From Adiantum capillus-veneris (Eukaryota > Streptophyta > Polypodiopsida > Polypodiales > Pteridaceae): 64,000 bases of DNA. Location: assembly GCA_014529385.2 (NCBI GenBank), contig CM043950.1, positions 158,302,545 through 158,366,544 of the forward strand, in the 5' to 3' direction. Position numbers and translations under genes: made by a program. Under the pieces are notes generated by a model. It was not told the origin of the DNA and ran no database searches. It saw only the letters and a program-made list of their open reading frames with translations. Below are positions 61,228 to 64,000 of the stretch, piece after piece. The first letter of the stretch is position 1; each line of letters starts with the position of its first letter.

Positions 61228-62084
61228 CTTGAGGAGCATTCCCCTCAAAGACCACCTTATGGCCCCATGGTGATTTAGTGGCCAAGGTGCCCTTCTTAAG
61301 ACTCTTTTATTTTTGTATCATATGGCCCCAAGGAAATAAGCTATCCTCTATGCTATCAAAAAACCGTTTATGCTCTTTCTTGGAATCATATGGCCCCAAG
61401 TCCATAGGGTGCTCTCTATGCTAGCAAGAAACTCTCCATGCTATATGTTTGCACCCTATGGCACCAAGGACACAGGGTGTCCTCCATGATAGTAAGAAAC
61501 CCTCTATGCTCTAAGTTTACACCCCATTTGACTATGTTGACACCCTATGGCCCTGGGGACATAGGGTGCTCCCTAGGGCCACAAGGTGCCCTTCAACCTA
61601 GGAAGAGACCCTTTATGCCCTAAATTGGTACTCTTTGGCCTCAGGGTCATAGGGTGCCTTCTATGCTAGTAGGATACATTATATGGTCTAGGTTTCCACT
61701 CTATCGAATAGGGCTAAAAGGTTTTCTCTATGAAGAAACCATGTATACTATATGTTGGCAGTGTATGGCCCTAGGGATAGAAGGAAACCCTAGGGCTATA
61801 GGGCTTCCTCTATGCTACTATCATATGGTCCAAGGGCCAGATAGTGACCAAGGTATCATGTGTGTCCCAAGGGTAACAAGGTGCTAATAAAAAGCCCTCT
61901 ATGCTTTATGTTGGCACCCTATGGCCCCAAGGCCATAGGGCGATCTTTATGCTAGTAAAATTCCCTCTATGCACTATGTTTATGTATATACTTATAAGAA
62001 GCCATTTATGCACTATGTTGGCACCCTATGAGCCTAGATCCATAAGATGTCCTCAATGGTAAAAGAGAAATTGTACATGGGATA
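61228..62084. repeat. Hairpin minisatellite, array 3
   Basis: Continuation of array 2 beyond element B, with the same unit types. 61223-61632 is repeated almost exactly at 63591-64000. Confidence 0.88.
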
Positions 62085-62352
62085 TTTTCATTAGATTCTT
62101 CTTCTTTCCTTGCACATGTTCTGGAACTTTCATTGTATTCTTCCATTCGATTACTCTTTAAATTTATCTCCAGCCGTTGTAGCAGTTGACTTTCAAAGAC
62201 TTGTAGATTCTTGTCATCTTCGTCAGAAACTCTTTGGTTGACATGGAGATTGATATAATCTCAATGGCATTACCATCCTCTATACCAACAATCTCGAGTA
62301 AAACATTGTCAGCTGCAATATCTTGTTGAAGGACTGCAAGTTTAAAGAACAC
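62085..62352 (-). pseudogene. Duplicated fragment of the acidic ORF
   Basis: A copy of about 40507-40790, including the start of the acidic N-terminal ORF. It has a small deletion near 62262 that changes the frame. The phosphatase part is absent: the duplication begins inside the ORF. Confidence 0.75.
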
Positions 62353-62644
62353 CTAATTTTAGATTCCAAAGTATCTACATTTTGATAACTCTTTTTTTTC
62401 ACACTCTTAGAAAAAACTAATCACAAATAGCAAATTTACTAACTGACAACACATCTACAATGAATTTATTTTTATGCTACTTATTGTCTAGAGATTCCTA
62501 ATCTTTATCTAGCTACATTAGTTCTTTGTCCGTGATGGTGGCGCCTAGAAGTATACTTGGAGAAACATTTATGCCTTTAAGCTCTATAGCAGAAGTCTCA
62601 TTTTCTATTGCCATGATCTTCTTGCATTGGATGATTTCCTTGAC
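62353..62644. other. Duplicated non-coding upstream region
   Basis: Matches 40790-41084 closely. No gene. Confidence 0.6.
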
Positions 62645-64000
62645 TAAGTTTCTTATGGCCTTCATGCCATACAATTCTCTTTGTAGATATCTCTATGACT
62701 TTAAGATAATCCAAAATATGTCTGTTTATGGCCTCAAGGCCATAGGGTTAGGATTGTTGGGAGGTCTCAACATATAAATAGATATATGGCTTCAAAGCCA
62801 TAGGGTACTTTATTTATGTGTCACCCTATGGCCCTAAGGTCATGGGTTGTCATAGGGCCACAAGATGCCCTCTATGAGCACTAGTAAGAAACCATATATG
62901 CTTTATGTTGGCACCCTATGACCCGAGGGCCACAAGGTTTGCCTCTTATGCTAGTAAGAAACCCTTTATGCTATATGTTGTCACTCTATGGCCTTTGGGA
63001 CATAGGGTGCCCTCTGTGCTAGTAACAAATCCTCTATGCTCTATGTTTGCACCCTATGGACCTAGGGCCACAAGGTACCCTGTATGATAGTAAGAAATCC
63101 TCTATTCTCTATGTTTGCACCCTATGGACCTAGGGCCACAAGGTAGCCTCTATGCTAGTAAGAAATCCTCTATGCTCAATATTGAAACTCTATGGCCCCA
63201 AGGCCATAGGATGTCCTCTATGCTAGTAAGAAAAACCCTCTACGCTCTATGTTGGCACCCTATGGAGACTTGAGGGCCACAAGGTACCCTTTATAATGCT
63301 ACTAAGAAAACTTGTCTACATTGGCAACCTACAGCCCTCAGGCCATAGGGTGCATCGAATGGCTCCTACGCCACACGATGCCCTCTATGCTAGAAACGAA
63401 ACCTCTGTGCTCTACATTGACACTCTATGGCCCCAAGGCCATAGGGTGCCCCTTATGCCTAGTATGAAACCATTGAAACTCTATATTAGAATCTAAACAC
63501 CGTAGGCCACAAGGTGAGCTCTATGTTAGTAAGAAACCATCTAAACTCTATGTTGGTAGCCTATGGCCCAAAGGCCATAGGATAGCCAAGGAACCCTTGA
63601 GGAGCATTCCCCTCAAACACCACCTTATGGCCCCATGGTGATTTAGTGGCCAAGGTGCCCTTCTTAAGACTCTTTTATTTTTGTATCATATGGCCTCAGG
63701 GAAATAAGCTATCCTCTATGCTATCAAAAAACCGTTTATGCTCTTTCTTGGAATCATATGGCCCCAAGTCCATAGGGTGCTCTCTATGCTAGCAAGAAAC
63801 TCTCCATGCTATATGTTTGCACCCTATGGCACCAAGGACACAGGGTGTCCTCCATGATAGTAAGAAACCCTCTATGCTCTAAGTTTATACCCCATTTGAC
63901 TATGTTGACACCCTATGGCCCTGGGGACATAGGGTGCTCCCTAGGGCCACAAGGTGCCCTTCAACTTAGGAACAGACCCTTTATGCCCTAAATTGGTACT
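62645..64000. repeat. Hairpin minisatellite, array 4
   Basis: 62645-63590 matches array 2 (41085-42105) unit by unit, apart from a few missing units. 63591-64000 matches 61223-61632. At 63586-63610 the junction that element B interrupts in the other copy is uninterrupted with a single GAACC. The array continues past the window edge. Confidence 0.9.

Noticed and set aside
1-64000. tRNA, rRNA or other structured RNA genes
   Set aside because: I saw no cloverleaf-like or rRNA-like sequence. A covariance-model scan was not possible.

Overview
This window is repeat-dominated nuclear DNA of a land plant with a large genome. The grounds are three Ty3/gypsy LTR retrotransposons with plant-type features (long LTRs, a second RNase H domain, PBS sequences beginning TGGCGCC), a hAT transposase relic, long (CT/GA)n tracts, and almost no intact host gene. 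The integrase style and the decayed kinase and NLI-phosphatase relics look to me more like a fern, lycophyte or bryophyte than a crop, but that is inference.

Layout. 1-1423: LTR fragment of family A, minus strand, cut by the window edge. 1424-8050: unassigned non-coding DNA with degenerate repeats, a GC palindrome and a GA microsatellite. 8060-10700: decayed plus-strand protein-kinase gene, with a short ORF and a RING-like ORF behind it. 11133-13085: broken hAT transposase, minus strand. 13581-24346: element C, minus strand, rearranged as LTR / collapsed interior / shared LTR / truncated interior. 25378-37330: element A, plus strand, complete with 2.6 kb LTRs, gag, PR, RT, two RNase H domains and integrase, inserted into a minisatellite. 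38149-40789: two NLI/FCP1-like phosphatase relics, minus strand. 41085-42105: minisatellite. 42106-61222: element B, minus strand, 19.1 kb, flanked by a GAACC duplication. 61223-64000: more minisatellite and a second copy of the host tandem unit, including an unoccupied version of the site where B landed.

The most interesting content is in elements B and C. In the coding sense B reads LTR, PBS, leader, gag, PR1-RT-RNase H, integrase with two zinc-binding modules, a second retropepsin-like domain (PR2), an internal polypurine tract, a non-coding spacer, a 1091-residue open ORF3, the terminal polypurine tract, LTR. A 22-bp CGCG-centred palindrome occurs four times in the leader and five times in the spacer before ORF3, with nearly the same spacing and the same distance to the following start codon. 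Element C has the same plan but a different CGCG-centred palindrome. Both LTR families carry one half-site. This looks like an element-specific regulatory system duplicated ahead of gag and ORF3, whose cognate factor is unknown and could be ORF3.

Decay. Most in-frame stops in the elements are TAG where glutamine (CAG) would fit, and several in host relics are TGA where CGA would fit. This is what loss of methylated cytosine in CHG and CG contexts would produce. Coordinates of relics are approximate where reading frames are broken.
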